This document shows positions 1 to 7,229 of a stretch of 9,808 nucleotides of DNA, one piece after another. The position numbers and the translations under genes were made by a program. Positions within the stretch are counted from its first letter, which is position 1. Each line of letters begins with the position of its first letter. The stretch comes from Gammaproteobacteria bacterium (GTDB lineage: Bacteria > Pseudomonadota > Gammaproteobacteria > Steroidobacterales > Steroidobacteraceae). The DNA lies in assembly GCA_029857655.1 (NCBI GenBank), contig JAOUGR010000057.1, positions 1 to 9,808 on the forward strand, written 5' to 3'. A model generated the notes under the pieces. That model was not told the origin of the DNA and did no database searches. It saw nothing but the letters and a program-made list of their open reading frames with translations.

Positions 1-2
1 GT

Positions 3-515
3 GCCGGCAGGAACGTGACGCTTGCCGGCCTGGTACACGAAGTGCGGCGGCGCGGGCCGAGAATGACGCTGGTGCTCGACGACCGCAGCGGACGCATCGA
101 AGTCAGCATGTTCGACGATGTCTACCAACAGCACCGCAATGTCATCGTGCGCGACGCCATCCTGGTGGTCGAGGGGCAGTTGCGCTTCGACGAATTCATC
201 GAGGACTGGCGCGTCAATGCTAAGAAACTGACGCCGATCGAGGAACTGCGCGAACGCGAAGCGCGCCGCCTGATCATCCGCTGGCCGGGTGGGGAGGGCG
301 ACATCCGGTTCATCCAGCGTCTCGAGGAGACCTTGAAGCTATGGGCAGGCGGGAACTGCGGCGTCGCGGTGCACTACATGAGTTCCGGCGCGCGGGCGAC
401 GCTCGCGCTCGGCGACGAATGGTCGGTGCGGCCGACACGAGGACTGCTGGAAGGGCTGGGCCGCCTGGTGGGACGCGACGGCGTGCGGATCATGTACGGC
501 CCCAGGGGCGATTGA
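3..515 (+). CDS. dnaE: DNA polymerase III alpha subunit, C-terminal part (5' end outside the window)
   Basis: This is the last 170 or so residues of the replicative DNA polymerase catalytic subunit. The reading frame is open from the first full codon (position 3), so the gene begins upstream, and the GTG at 15 is only an internal codon. The visible part starts in the OB-fold: residues reading [17 protein letters not shown], then [23 protein letters not shown] and the ARRLIIRW strand are typical of the DnaE single-strand-binding OB domain. The remainder corresponds to the C-terminal region that, in E. coli, contacts the tau clamp-loader subunit. The polymerase (PHP, palm, fingers) domains are not in the window. 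The frame ends in TGA, with accA starting 19 nt downstream on the same strand, which is the usual gammaproteobacterial order and supports the assignment. A stand-alone OB-fold protein is unlikely. Confidence 0.9.
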   Translation, partial: AGRNVTLAGLVHEVRRRGPRMTLVLDDRSGRIEVSMFDDVYQQHRNVIVRDAILVVEGQLRFDEFIEDWRVNAKKLTPIEELREREARRLIIRWPGGEGDIRFIQRLEETLKLWAGGNCGVAVHYMSSGARATLALGDEWSVRPTRGLLEGLGRLVGRDGVRIMYGPRGD

Positions 516-522
516 CGCCCTT

Positions 523-528
523 TATACT
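523..528 (+). promoter_or_regulatory. Possible -10 element (TATACT) just before accA
   Basis: The hexamer TATACT lies in the 19 nt dnaE-accA gap and differs from the sigma-70 -10 consensus at one base. Its last base is 7 nt from the A of the accA ATG, so initiation there would give a leaderless or nearly leaderless mRNA. No Shine-Dalgarno sequence precedes the ATG, which fits that idea. No good -35 box is seen at the normal spacing; a TTGACG at 512-517 is far too close. Chance occurrence is possible. Confidence 0.3.
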
Positions 529-534
529 GCCGAT

Positions 535-1494
535 ATGGCGCTGCAATTCCTCGATTTCGAGCAACCGATCGCCGAGCTGGAGGCGAAGATCGAGGAGCTG
601 AGATTCCTCGGTGACGGCACTGAGCTCAACATGACCGGGGAGATCGAGAAGCTTCGCGCCAGGAGCCGCGCGCTGACAACCAGCATCTTCGCCAGCCTCA
701 CGCCGTGGCAGATCACGCAGCTGGCTCGCCATCCGCAGCGTCCCTATGTGCTCGATTACGTCCCGCTGGTTTTCACGGAATTCCAGGAGCTGCACGGCGA
801 CCGAATGTACTCCGACGATCAGGCGATCGTCGCCGGGCCGGCGCGGCTGATGGGTTCGCCGGTCATGGTGATCGGTCAGCAGAAGGGCCGTGACACGAAG
901 GAGCGGGTGCGCCGCAATTACGGCATGCCGAAACCCGAGGGTTACCGGAAGGCGCTGCGCCTGATGAAAACCGCCGCGAAGTTCGGTTTGCCGCTCGTGA
1001 CGCTGATCGACACGCCTGGCGCCTACCCCGGCGTCGGTTCGGAAGAACGCAACCAGAGCGAGGCCATCGCGCGCAATCTTTTCGAGATGGCGGAGTTGCG
1101 CGTGCCGATCGTCAGCTGCGTAATCGGCGAAGGCGGCTCGGGCGGCGCGCTCGCGATCGGCGTCTGCGACCGGCTGCTGATGCTCCAGTACAGCGTCTAT
1201 TCCGTGATCTCGCCGGAAGGCTGTGCCTCAATCCTGTGGAAGAGCGCGGACCGGCGCGAGCTGGCGGCCGATGCAATGGGCATCACCGCCGAGCGCCTGT
1301 CCCGGCTCAATCTGATCGATGAAGTCATTCCCGAGCCGCTGGGCGGCGCCCATCGCGAACCGCAGGTGATGGCCGAGTCGTTGCGGGAGACACTCGCACG
1401 CCAGGTCGCGAAACTTGCGGCGCTGCCGATCGACGTGCTGCTCGACGAACGGCAGCGGCGCCTGCGTGGATTCGGGGTCTTCGGCGGCGCCTGA
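535..1494 (+). CDS. accA: Acetyl-CoA carboxylase carboxyltransferase subunit alpha
   Basis: AccA pairs with AccD to form the carboxyltransferase that moves the carboxyl group from biotinylated AccB to acetyl-CoA. This makes malonyl-CoA, the first committed step of fatty-acid synthesis in the cytoplasm. The 319-residue length matches E. coli AccA. The N-terminal helix [17 protein letters not shown] (about residues 5-22) is the family start. The signature [20 protein letters not shown] lies at 118-137, followed by TPGAYPG (160-166), the glycine-rich oxyanion segment [12 protein letters not shown] (198-209) and [12 protein letters not shown] (225-236). The ATG at 535 gives the canonical N-terminus (MALQFLDFE). 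No clear ribosome-binding site precedes it, so translation may be coupled to dnaE or start on a leaderless mRNA. The stop is one base before the tilS start. No truncation or missing motif is seen. Confidence 0.97.
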   Translation: MALQFLDFEQPIAELEAKIEELRFLGDGTELNMTGEIEKLRARSRALTTSIFASLTPWQITQLARHPQRPYVLDYVPLVFTEFQELHGDRMYSDDQAIVAGPARLMGSPVMVIGQQKGRDTKERVRRNYGMPKPEGYRKALRLMKTAAKFGLPLVTLIDTPGAYPGVGSEERNQSEAIARNLFEMAELRVPIVSCVIGEGGSGGALAIGVCDRLLMLQYSVYSVISPEGCASILWKSADRRELAADAMGITAERLSRLNLIDEVIPEPLGGAHREPQVMAESLRETLARQVAKLAALPIDVLLDERQRRLRGFGVFGGA

Positions 1495-1495
1495 C

Positions 1496-2839
1496 ATGGC
1501 ATTCGACCCGGAGCGCCTGGCGGCCGCGCTGTTGGCACTGGAGCCGGGCTGGCGGTCGTCCGGTTTCTGCGTCGCCCTCAGCGGCGGGCTGGATTCGAGC
1601 GTATTGCTCCATGCGCTGGCGTCCCTGCGGGCCGATAACCCAGGCCTGAATGTTCGTGCCGTACACGTGAATCACGGACTGCAATCCGAAGCGGCAGCCT
1701 GGGTGCGGGCATGTGAAGCGCTCTGCCGCTCGAGTGAGCTCGAGTTGCAGGTCCTGCATCTCGAGCTCAAGCCGGCGCCCGGAGAAAGCATCGAAGCCGA
1801 AGCGCGAAACGCCCGCTATGAAGCGATCGCCGGCATCCTGAATCCCGGCGAATGGCTGCTGACGGCGCATCACCGCGACGACCAGATGGAAACCGTGCTG
1901 ATCCAGCTCATGCGCGGGGCCGGCGTTGCCGGGCTTGCTGCAATGCCCGGCCGGGCACGCCTGGGCGCGGGCTTGCATGGGCGGCCACTGCTCGAATTCG
2001 ATCGCGCCGAACTTGCTGCCTACGCGGAACTGAACGGCCTGTCCTGGGTTTCGGACCCGACCAACAGTGCGGCGCGATTTGACCGCGGCTGGCTGCGTGA
2101 ACAACTGCTGCCGCGCCTGCACGAGCGCTGGCCGCAGGCGGCGGCGACCGTCTCGCGCAGTGCCAGGCACCTAGCAGAAGCGGGACGACTGCTGGCCGCA
2201 CTGGCGGAATCGGATGCCTCGTGCCTGCTCGACAAAGGCAGGCTTGCCGTCGACGGCCTGCGCCGCCTGTCCCGTGACCGGCAGGTGAATCTGTTGCGCT
2301 GGTGGATCCGCGAGCAAGGGCTCGGGTCGCCATCGGCGGCACGCTTTGAAACGATCATGCTTGACCTGATGGAGGCCCGGGCGGATGCCGAGCCGGTCGT
2401 GCGCTGGGAGAGCGGCGAACTGCGGCGCTATCGCGACCGGCTTTACGCCATGCATCCCCTGGTCGAACCCCCGGCCGTACCGCTGCGATTCGATCCGCGG
2501 GCCCCGGGCGGCATCGAACTTGGAAGCGGGCTGGGACGCATTGTCCTTGTAGCCGGCGATCAGGGTGGTCTGGATCCTGCGTCACTGCAGGACATCGTGA
2601 TCCGCTTTCGCGCGGGCGGTGAGTCGTTGCGACCGCATCCGGCGCGGCCGCGCAAGCGCCTGAAGCAACTATGCCAGGAGGCCGGAATCGTGCCGTGGAT
2701 GCGGGAGCGCCTGCCGCTCCTCTTCATCGGGTCCCGGCTCGTTGCGGTCGGTGATCTCTGGTTCGATGCGGACCTGGCTGTCGCGCCGGGTACGTCTGCG
2801 CTCAAGCCAGTCTGGCACGGACGACCCGATCTCTATTAG
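1496..2839 (+). CDS. tilS: tRNA(Ile)-lysidine synthetase
   Basis: TilS uses ATP and lysine to convert C34 of the CAU-anticodon tRNA-Ile to lysidine, switching its specificity from AUG to AUA; it is essential in most bacteria. At 447 residues it is close to E. coli TilS (432). The N-terminal PP-loop ATPase domain carries SGGLDSS at residues 29-35, HVNHGL at 57-62, and the AHHRDDQMET stretch at 124-133, which holds catalytic and metal-binding residues. RPLL (163-166) and DPTN (187-190), followed by an arginine-rich segment, are conserved family features. The substrate-binding domain follows, and then the TilS C-terminal domain (about 375-430: FRAGGESLRP, RKRLKQLCQEAGIVPWMRERLPLL, VGDLWF). The frame is open further upstream to 1415, but the ATG at 1496 gives a normal N-terminus and sits one base after the accA TGA, implying translational coupling. 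It ends 7 nt from the convergent pilE stop. Confidence 0.96.
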   Translation: MAFDPERLAAALLALEPGWRSSGFCVALSGGLDSSVLLHALASLRADNPGLNVRAVHVNHGLQSEAAAWVRACEALCRSSELELQVLHLELKPAPGESIEAEARNARYEAIAGILNPGEWLLTAHHRDDQMETVLIQLMRGAGVAGLAAMPGRARLGAGLHGRPLLEFDRAELAAYAELNGLSWVSDPTNSAARFDRGWLREQLLPRLHERWPQAAATVSRSARHLAEAGRLLAALAESDASCLLDKGRLAVDGLRRLSRDRQVNLLRWWIREQGLGSPSAARFETIMLDLMEARADAEPVVRWESGELRRYRDRLYAMHPLVEPPAVPLRFDPRAPGGIELGSGLGRIVLVAGDQGGLDPASLQDIVIRFRAGGESLRPHPARPRKRLKQLCQEAGIVPWMRERLPLLFIGSRLVAVGDLWFDADLAVAPGTSALKPVWHGRPDLY

Positions 2840-2846
2840 CGCCTTG

Positions 2847-3293
2847 TCACCAGCACGTGGCGGTGTTGTCCGCGGCGGCGGAGTCCTCGGCGCTGCGAAC
2901 GCCGCGCTCGTTGACACGGAATGTACGGCAGGCTTCGTCCTGGAACTGGTTTTCACCCGCGACGGCAGTGGCTGACAGCGTGTAGCTGGTCGCGTCGGCC
3001 GCATCGATTGCCAGCGCATACCAGCCATTCTGGCTCGCGGCTGCGCCCTGCAGGTCCGGGCCGGCGCAATCCGGCGCTGCGGCGATGTCGGTCGCGTAAA
3101 TATTGCACTGCAGGTAGAACTTTTCCTGCTGGGTCGCGAGTGCGAGCAGGGCGTCCTTGGCGTCCGAACGCTGGCTGCGAATCAGGTAATTGCGGTACGA
3201 AGGAATGGCGACGGCGGCCAGGATGCCGACGATGATCATCACGACGATCAATTCGATCAGGGTGACGCCGCGCTGCAGGTGAACAGATTTCAT
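2847..3293 (-). CDS. pilE: Type IV minor pilin PilE
   Basis: This 148-residue type IV pilin is the last gene of the minor-pilin operon. The leader MKSVHLQRG is followed by the prepilin peptidase site G9/V10. The mature N-terminus VTLIEL has the Glu at mature position 5 (E14) needed for assembly and methylation, then a hydrophobic helix to about residue 32 (IPSYRNYL). The globular domain has cysteines at 63, 76, 122 and 147. The C122-C147 pair probably closes the C-terminal D-loop, and the protein ends in CW, as minor PilE proteins often do. GGAG at 3301-3304 (complement) lies 7 nt before the ATG. A hairpin separates the gene from pilY1, so its expression may differ from the upstream genes. 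In Pseudomonas, PilE joins the minor pilins in priming and capping the fibre. A role as major pilin cannot be excluded from sequence alone, but position and ending favour PilE. Confidence 0.92.
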   Translation of the reverse strand: MKSVHLQRGVTLIELIVVMIIVGILAAVAIPSYRNYLIRSQRSDAKDALLALATQQEKFYLQCNIYATDIAAAPDCAGPDLQGAAASQNGWYALAIDAADATSYTLSATAVAGENQFQDEACRTFRVNERGVRSAEDSAAADNTATCW

Positions 3294-3300
3294 GTGGATT

Positions 3301-3304
3301 CTCC
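3301..3304 (-). promoter_or_regulatory. Ribosome-binding site of pilE
   Basis: The minus strand reads GGAG here, 7 nt upstream of the pilE ATG. It is among the clearer Shine-Dalgarno matches in the operon and would let pilE be translated independently of pilY1. Confidence 0.7.
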
Positions 3305-3309
3305 GGCGG

Positions 3310-3337
3310 ACACCCGGCCGCGTGTGCGGCCGGGTGG
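3310..3337 (-). other. Strong GC-rich hairpin between pilY1 and pilE
   Basis: A perfect inverted repeat occupies 3311-3336: an 11 bp stem (CACCCGGCCGC paired with GCGGCCGGGTG) around a 4 nt loop at 3322-3325. It lies 8 nt after the pilY1 stop and 6 nt before the pilE ribosome-binding site, inside the 51 nt gap. No T-run follows on the minus strand (next bases TCCGCC), so it is not a canonical intrinsic terminator. More plausible roles are protecting the 3' end of the upstream message after processing, partial attenuation, or setting pilE expression apart from pilY1. The plus strand, downstream of tilS, also lacks a usable T-run after it. Confidence 0.75.
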
Positions 3338-3344
3338 CTTGCCG

Positions 3345-6300
3345 TTAGTTGACGCCGGTCTGCCGCCAGAAGGTCCGCACCGGCGCCAGGTTGATGCCGA
3401 CACCGCAATTCTCGAGGCCGACCAGGCACTCAGGCGGCGGACGGCAGTCCTCGCCGACGCAGTTGACCGGGTCATCCGGGCTCGGGAACAGCCAGACCAC
3501 TTCCGGCGCGATGCCACCCTGCGAGAGCTCGGTGTCGCGGTCGTCGGTCGAATCCGGCGGGTCTTCCGGGTTCTCGCGATCGAGCACCGGCGCACCCGTG
3601 TAGGCACTGACCGAGTACAGGCGATTTACACCGACGCCCGGTGCGCAGGAGTTGCTGCTCACGATGGACGCCGAGTTCGGCTCGTAAGTGGAGAACTGGA
3701 TGATGCTCTGCACAGTGCGGGCCTCGGACAGCGACTTCTCACCGGTCCAGGCGGCGGCCGGACGGCGCAGATCCATGCGCCAGCCGCTCGCACCGACCGG
3801 GATTGCCGGGTTGATGTCGCTCGTGACGTCAACCAGTGTCACGTCCGCCTCGGTGATGACCGTCGCACTGTCGTATTGCGCCTGCGTCAGGCTCGCGAAT
3901 GGCCGGTAGTCGCGCAGGCTGTAGAAGCGATCCTGCGTCGCCACATTCAACGGATGCCCACGATAACCCGAGCCAAGCGCGAGGTTCATCCAGCTGCGGC
4001 CGCCCTGGGTCAGGAACGACACGTCAGGGGTACTGTAGAAGCGCCGGGTCGACGTATTCGGGTGTGTCCCCAGATGAGCGTTACCGAGGGAGGCGAACAC
4101 ACCGCCGGTGACGAGTGTGCTCACCGGCTGGCCGTTGTGAATGTCGAAGCGCCACACGCGTCCACCCATGTCGGCCGCATACATGCGATCGGCATAGCCG
4201 TCGCCCGTGAGGTCGAATGCCCGCACGTCGCCCGGGATCGAATGGGTCATGGACGCATGGCGAAGGTTGGCACCGGCATCGGAGCTGGGCCCCGCATACC
4301 AGAGGCGGTTGCCGCTGACGGCATCCACGATGAATATCTGGTTGCCGCTGCTGTCAAGGGCGTACGGGCCGTTTTCCTGGACGGTGTCGTAGCCACCGCC
4401 GAACACCAGCACCTGCTGCAGGCTGTTCTGCGTCGCGCCGCTGACGTTGACGTGAGTGACGGTCGGCGTCGACCAGCTTTGGCCGGCATTTGGCATGCGC
4501 TTGAGGCCAGCCTCGCTGGGACCGATCTTGAACAGGAATGTCGGCGCGTTGCGATTGGTCACGTCGAGGCCGTAGTACTCGCTGCCGCCCATGCGCATGC
4601 CGAAGTAGATCCGGACTGTTTCCCCGAGCAGCGGCTCGACTATGCCATTTTCATTCACCTCGTTCTTGACGACGCGGATGTTGCCGTCCAGGCCGTAGGT
4701 GCGATTGGCCACCGCGGCATTCACGTACATGTTGCGCGCGCGCGCCAGCAGCTGCTGTGGCACGAAGGCCCACAGCTCGCTTCCGTCCACGGTGCTGATC
4801 GCGTGCAGGTAACCCTCATTGGTCACCGCATACAGCACGCCGTCATTGGGATCGGGGCTTCCCACGCTGCCGCCGTAGATGACTGTCGCAGGGCGTCCGT
4901 GAAATGGGTCGCCCATGCGGTAGCGCGCATCGGTCGTCGAGCCGTTTCCGTTTTCGTCGGCAATGTCGGCACCGCGCATCCAGTTGATCAGGGCATCGCG
5001 GCCCGGCGCCTCGAGCGGCGCGAGGCCCAATGTTGCAATCGTGATCGCCGCATTCGCGACCGTAACCTGGTTTGCGAGCGCGCTCAGCGGGGAAAGGCTC
5101 GTGATATTGCTATAGACATTGCGCGAGGCAGGTATCGGCAGGCGTGCCGCCGCACCGCCCAGGCGCACGTCGTCGCCGTCGACGCCGCTGTTCCAGAAGC
5201 TCTGGGCGGTAGTGCGGAAGAATCCGGTCGAAAACTCGACCGCCGGCGCGTCCACGGCATCCCTGATGGTGCCGTCGAGCGGGCTCAGCCGGTACTTCTT
5301 GAGGTTGCCGAGCCAGGCATAGGTTTCGCTCGGCTTGAACACGGTGATGTACAGGTCATTGAGGTTCTGCGTGCGGTTGAACGCGTTGACCGACACGGCA
5401 GGCGCCGTGAATGACGTGTTGAAGGCCAGGATCGTGCGGACGATGTTCGTCAAGACCGTGCTGAGGGTCGCCGTGTCGGTCGCCTCGTAGAACACGCCGC
5501 CGGCACCATTGGCCGTATTGCGCAAGGCGGTTGAACCTCTGACATCGGGACCGAAGCCGATGGTGTAGGTCGTGACGTTCTGCAGGCCCGCCAGGGCCGG
5601 CCGCAGGTCGTGCTCGTACATGTACTTCGCGATCTCCTCCAGGCAGCGCCCGTCGCCGGTGCCGGTACAAGTGCCGCCGATCAGCGACTGGATCGCGGTG
5701 TCCGCGCTGTTGTCGGCGGTCGGTTCGCCGTCCGTCAGCAGCACGATGAAATTCTTCTGGCAGGAGGTCGTCAAGGGGCTCTGGTACAGGTTGGTATCCG
5801 CGGCCTGGCGCGAGCTCAGCACGCTCGGCTTCGACACGCCGGGCGAAGTGCGGGAATTGAGCCCGTAGCGCACAGATGCGCCGCTCAAGTACAGGTAGGC
5901 CTCGTACATGGTCTCCGACAGCGGCGTGCAACCGGAGGCGTTCATGGCTGCGATGTCATTCTTGATCGCCGTCGCATTGGCCGCGACTGCATTCATCTCG
6001 CGCAGCACCATGCCGCCTTCGGCACTGGTCGTGTCGCTGCAGCCATTGTTGTTATTGCTGCTGAAGCGCATCAGGCCCACGTTGACGTTGTTGGAGACCG
6101 CGAGCTGGTCGATGGTCTGGATCGCGACCTGCTGCATGATCGCGATCCGCGACTGCACGATTGCGCCCGAGCCGTTCAGCCAGTTGACGTAATTGCCGGA
6201 GAAAAATGCGTAGTCGTTGCCGGTGCCGGGCCAGTTCACGCCCTGGGCCGCTGTGGCCGACCAGGGTCCGAAGGCCCCGTTGGCGGCCCACAGTTTGGCC

Positions 6301-6794
6301 GTATTGACGCCATCGCCATGCACACCCGCGTCGGTGGCGCATTCCACCCAGGCCGTGTTGCTGTTGGTGACGCTGATCGTGCGCCAGTTGTTGGTGTTGC
6401 CCTGCGGGCGCCACTGGCCGGCCCGCGCCACGGTGTTGCCGAATTGTGCAATCGCCCGGCTGCTGGCATCGCACTTGAACGCAGCGACGGGGACCGAATT
6501 GTTGTCCGAACAACTGGGGGGATTGCTGGTGTTGCTGCCGGTTTGGAAATAGATCCGGTTCTGGCTGCAGCCGCCCGTGTAAGTTGTGGCCGGATTAAAC
6601 GGACTCTGGGTCGCGACATTGGTGCTCATGCTGCCCGAGGTGTCGAAGATGAACAGGATGTTCGGGCGCTGGGCTGAGACCACGTTACCTGCGCCGGTGA
6701 AGATCTCGGTGTCGTCGGCCGCGGCGGCGCCTGCGATCACGAGCATCGCGGCGGCGCTGGCCAGGCGAAACAGATTGCGGGTGGCTTGGTTCAT
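3345..6794 (-). CDS. pilY1: Type IV pilus tip adhesin/assembly protein PilY1
   Basis: At 1149 residues this is close to P. aeruginosa PilY1 (about 1160). A Sec signal peptide covers about residues 1-26 (hydrophobic stretch ending AGAAAADD). A von Willebrand A-like domain follows (about 44-455), with MIDAS residues visible: DTSGS at 51-55, T290 in GCTPLSE, and TDGEP at 354-358. The C-terminal PilC/PilY beta-propeller (about 600-1050) contains repeats such as GVLYAVTNEGYLHAI and GSELWAFVPQQLL, and the calcium loop DLTGDGYAD at 861-869 followed by MGGRVWRFD. The tail is acidic and proline-rich (about 1070-1090), then has four cysteines (1112, 1117, 1123, 1130). PilY1 acts at the pilus tip with the minor pilins, supporting extension, adhesion and surface sensing. 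In P. aeruginosa, calcium binding in the propeller controls retraction. No RGD motif is seen. The ATG is 10 nt after the upstream gene's stop, with only a weak ribosome-binding site. Confidence 0.95.
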   Translation of the reverse strand: MNQATRNLFRLASAAAMLVIAGAAAADDTEIFTGAGNVVSAQRPNILFIFDTSGSMSTNVATQSPFNPATTYTGGCSQNRIYFQTGSNTSNPPSCSDNNSVPVAAFKCDASSRAIAQFGNTVARAGQWRPQGNTNNWRTISVTNSNTAWVECATDAGVHGDGVNTAKLWAANGAFGPWSATAAQGVNWPGTGNDYAFFSGNYVNWLNGSGAIVQSRIAIMQQVAIQTIDQLAVSNNVNVGLMRFSSNNNNGCSDTTSAEGGMVLREMNAVAANATAIKNDIAAMNASGCTPLSETMYEAYLYLSGASVRYGLNSRTSPGVSKPSVLSSRQAADTNLYQSPLTTSCQKNFIVLLTDGEPTADNSADTAIQSLIGGTCTGTGDGRCLEEIAKYMYEHDLRPALAGLQNVTTYTIGFGPDVRGSTALRNTANGAGGVFYEATDTATLSTVLTNIVRTILAFNTSFTAPAVSVNAFNRTQNLNDLYITVFKPSETYAWLGNLKKYRLSPLDGTIRDAVDAPAVEFSTGFFRTTAQSFWNSGVDGDDVRLGGAAARLPIPASRNVYSNITSLSPLSALANQVTVANAAITIATLGLAPLEAPGRDALINWMRGADIADENGNGSTTDARYRMGDPFHGRPATVIYGGSVGSPDPNDGVLYAVTNEGYLHAISTVDGSELWAFVPQQLLARARNMYVNAAVANRTYGLDGNIRVVKNEVNENGIVEPLLGETVRIYFGMRMGGSEYYGLDVTNRNAPTFLFKIGPSEAGLKRMPNAGQSWSTPTVTHVNVSGATQNSLQQVLVFGGGYDTVQENGPYALDSSGNQIFIVDAVSGNRLWYAGPSSDAGANLRHASMTHSIPGDVRAFDLTGDGYADRMYAADMGGRVWRFDIHNGQPVSTLVTGGVFASLGNAHLGTHPNTSTRRFYSTPDVSFLTQGGRSWMNLALGSGYRGHPLNVATQDRFYSLRDYRPFASLTQAQYDSATVITEADVTLVDVTSDINPAIPVGASGWRMDLRRPAAAWTGEKSLSEARTVQSIIQFSTYEPNSASIVSSNSCAPGVGVNRLYSVSAYTGAPVLDRENPEDPPDSTDDRDTELSQGGIAPEVVWLFPSPDDPVNCVGEDCRPPPECLVGLENCGVGINLAPVRTFWRQTGVN

Positions 6795-6804
6795 GGCGAG
6801 TCAC

Positions 6805-7209
6805 TCACTGTGAGGAGCCGCCCGCGACCAGGCGCAGGCGGGTCAGGACCCGTGTTTCGGGCCGGTAGAATACGTCGAGTTGCGCCGGCCCCTTGCGCGC
6901 GGCGGCCAGCAGGCGCGTATAGGTCACGGCCTCGTTGCCGATGAAATAACGCGTGCCGGCGTCGAATGTCAGTCGAACCGAATCGCAGGCGGCGCATTTC
7001 CTGGCCGACAGCGTGCCGCCGGGGACGCCGGGGAGCGCAACCAGGTCGGTGCCGCTCTCGACGCATTCCTCGATGGTACCTAGCTGGGGTCCGGCAAACG
7101 CTGAGGCCGAGGTGATCGCGCCGAGCACGGTAGCCAGCAACCACAGGCGGCGCAGGGCTGACCCAGCGGAGCGCCGGTTGTTTGGGGTGCGGGTGATTGA
7201 ATCGTTCAT
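6805..7209 (-). CDS. Small secreted CxxC protein of unknown function within the pilus operon
   Basis: I do not recognise this 134-residue protein. Residues 1-20 are polar and basic (NNRR, LRR), then a hydrophobic stretch LWLLATVLGAITSASAFA (22-39) ends in an AFA/G site. That is a Sec signal peptide, giving a mature protein of about 95 residues in the periplasm or outside the cell. The mature part has cysteines at 49, 72 and 75 (the last two as CAAC), with no thioredoxin-type context around them, and a basic C-terminal half with alternating hydrophobic strands (DSVRLTFDAGTRYFI, LDVFYRPETRVLTRLRLV). It has no class III pilin leader. The ATG at 7209 was chosen because GGAGA lies 7 nt upstream; a TTG at 7233 overlapping the pilX stop would add eight residues before the signal. 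Lying between pilX and pilY1, it may help fold, stabilise or escort PilY1 or the minor pilins. That is inference from position only. Confidence 0.75.
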   Translation of the reverse strand: MNDSITRTPNNRRSAGSALRRLWLLATVLGAITSASAFAGPQLGTIEECVESGTDLVALPGVPGGTLSARKCAACDSVRLTFDAGTRYFIGNEAVTYTRLLAAARKGPAQLDVFYRPETRVLTRLRLVAGGSSQ

Positions 7210-7216
7210 GTGACGG

Positions 7217-7221
7217 TCTCC
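7217..7221 (-). promoter_or_regulatory. Ribosome-binding site deciding the start of the CxxC protein
   Basis: The minus strand reads GGAGA here, 7 nt before the ATG at 7209. This supports that ATG over the TTG at 7233, which would place this motif inside the coding region. Confidence 0.65.
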
Positions 7222-7229
7222 GTCGATGA

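Noticed and set aside
512..517. TTGACG as a -35 box for accA
   Set aside because: It lies only 5 nt before TATACT, far less than the 16-18 nt needed, and nothing like a -10 box is found 17 nt downstream of it.
1415..1495. Upstream extension of tilS
   Set aside because: The extra 27 residues lie inside accA and do not look like any TilS N-terminus. The ATG at 1496, directly after the accA stop, gives the expected protein.
1325..2170. A 281-codon minus-strand open frame across accA and tilS
   Set aside because: It spans the junction of two certain plus-strand genes and shows no protein family character.
3311..3336. Intrinsic terminator for the pilus operon or for tilS
   Set aside because: The hairpin is strong but no T-run follows it on either strand. 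It also lies before pilE on the minus strand and within an opposing operon on the plus strand.
3279..5414. A 711-codon open frame on the plus strand opposite pilY1 and the pilE start
   Set aside because: It is rich in Arg, Ala, Val and His with no recognisable domain, and lies wholly antisense to a clear PilY1. Long open antisense frames are common in GC-rich genes.
5610..6677. A 355-codon plus-strand open frame opposite the N-terminal part of pilY1
   Set aside because: Same low-complexity Arg/Ala/Val composition and no domain; a shadow of the VWA-coding strand.
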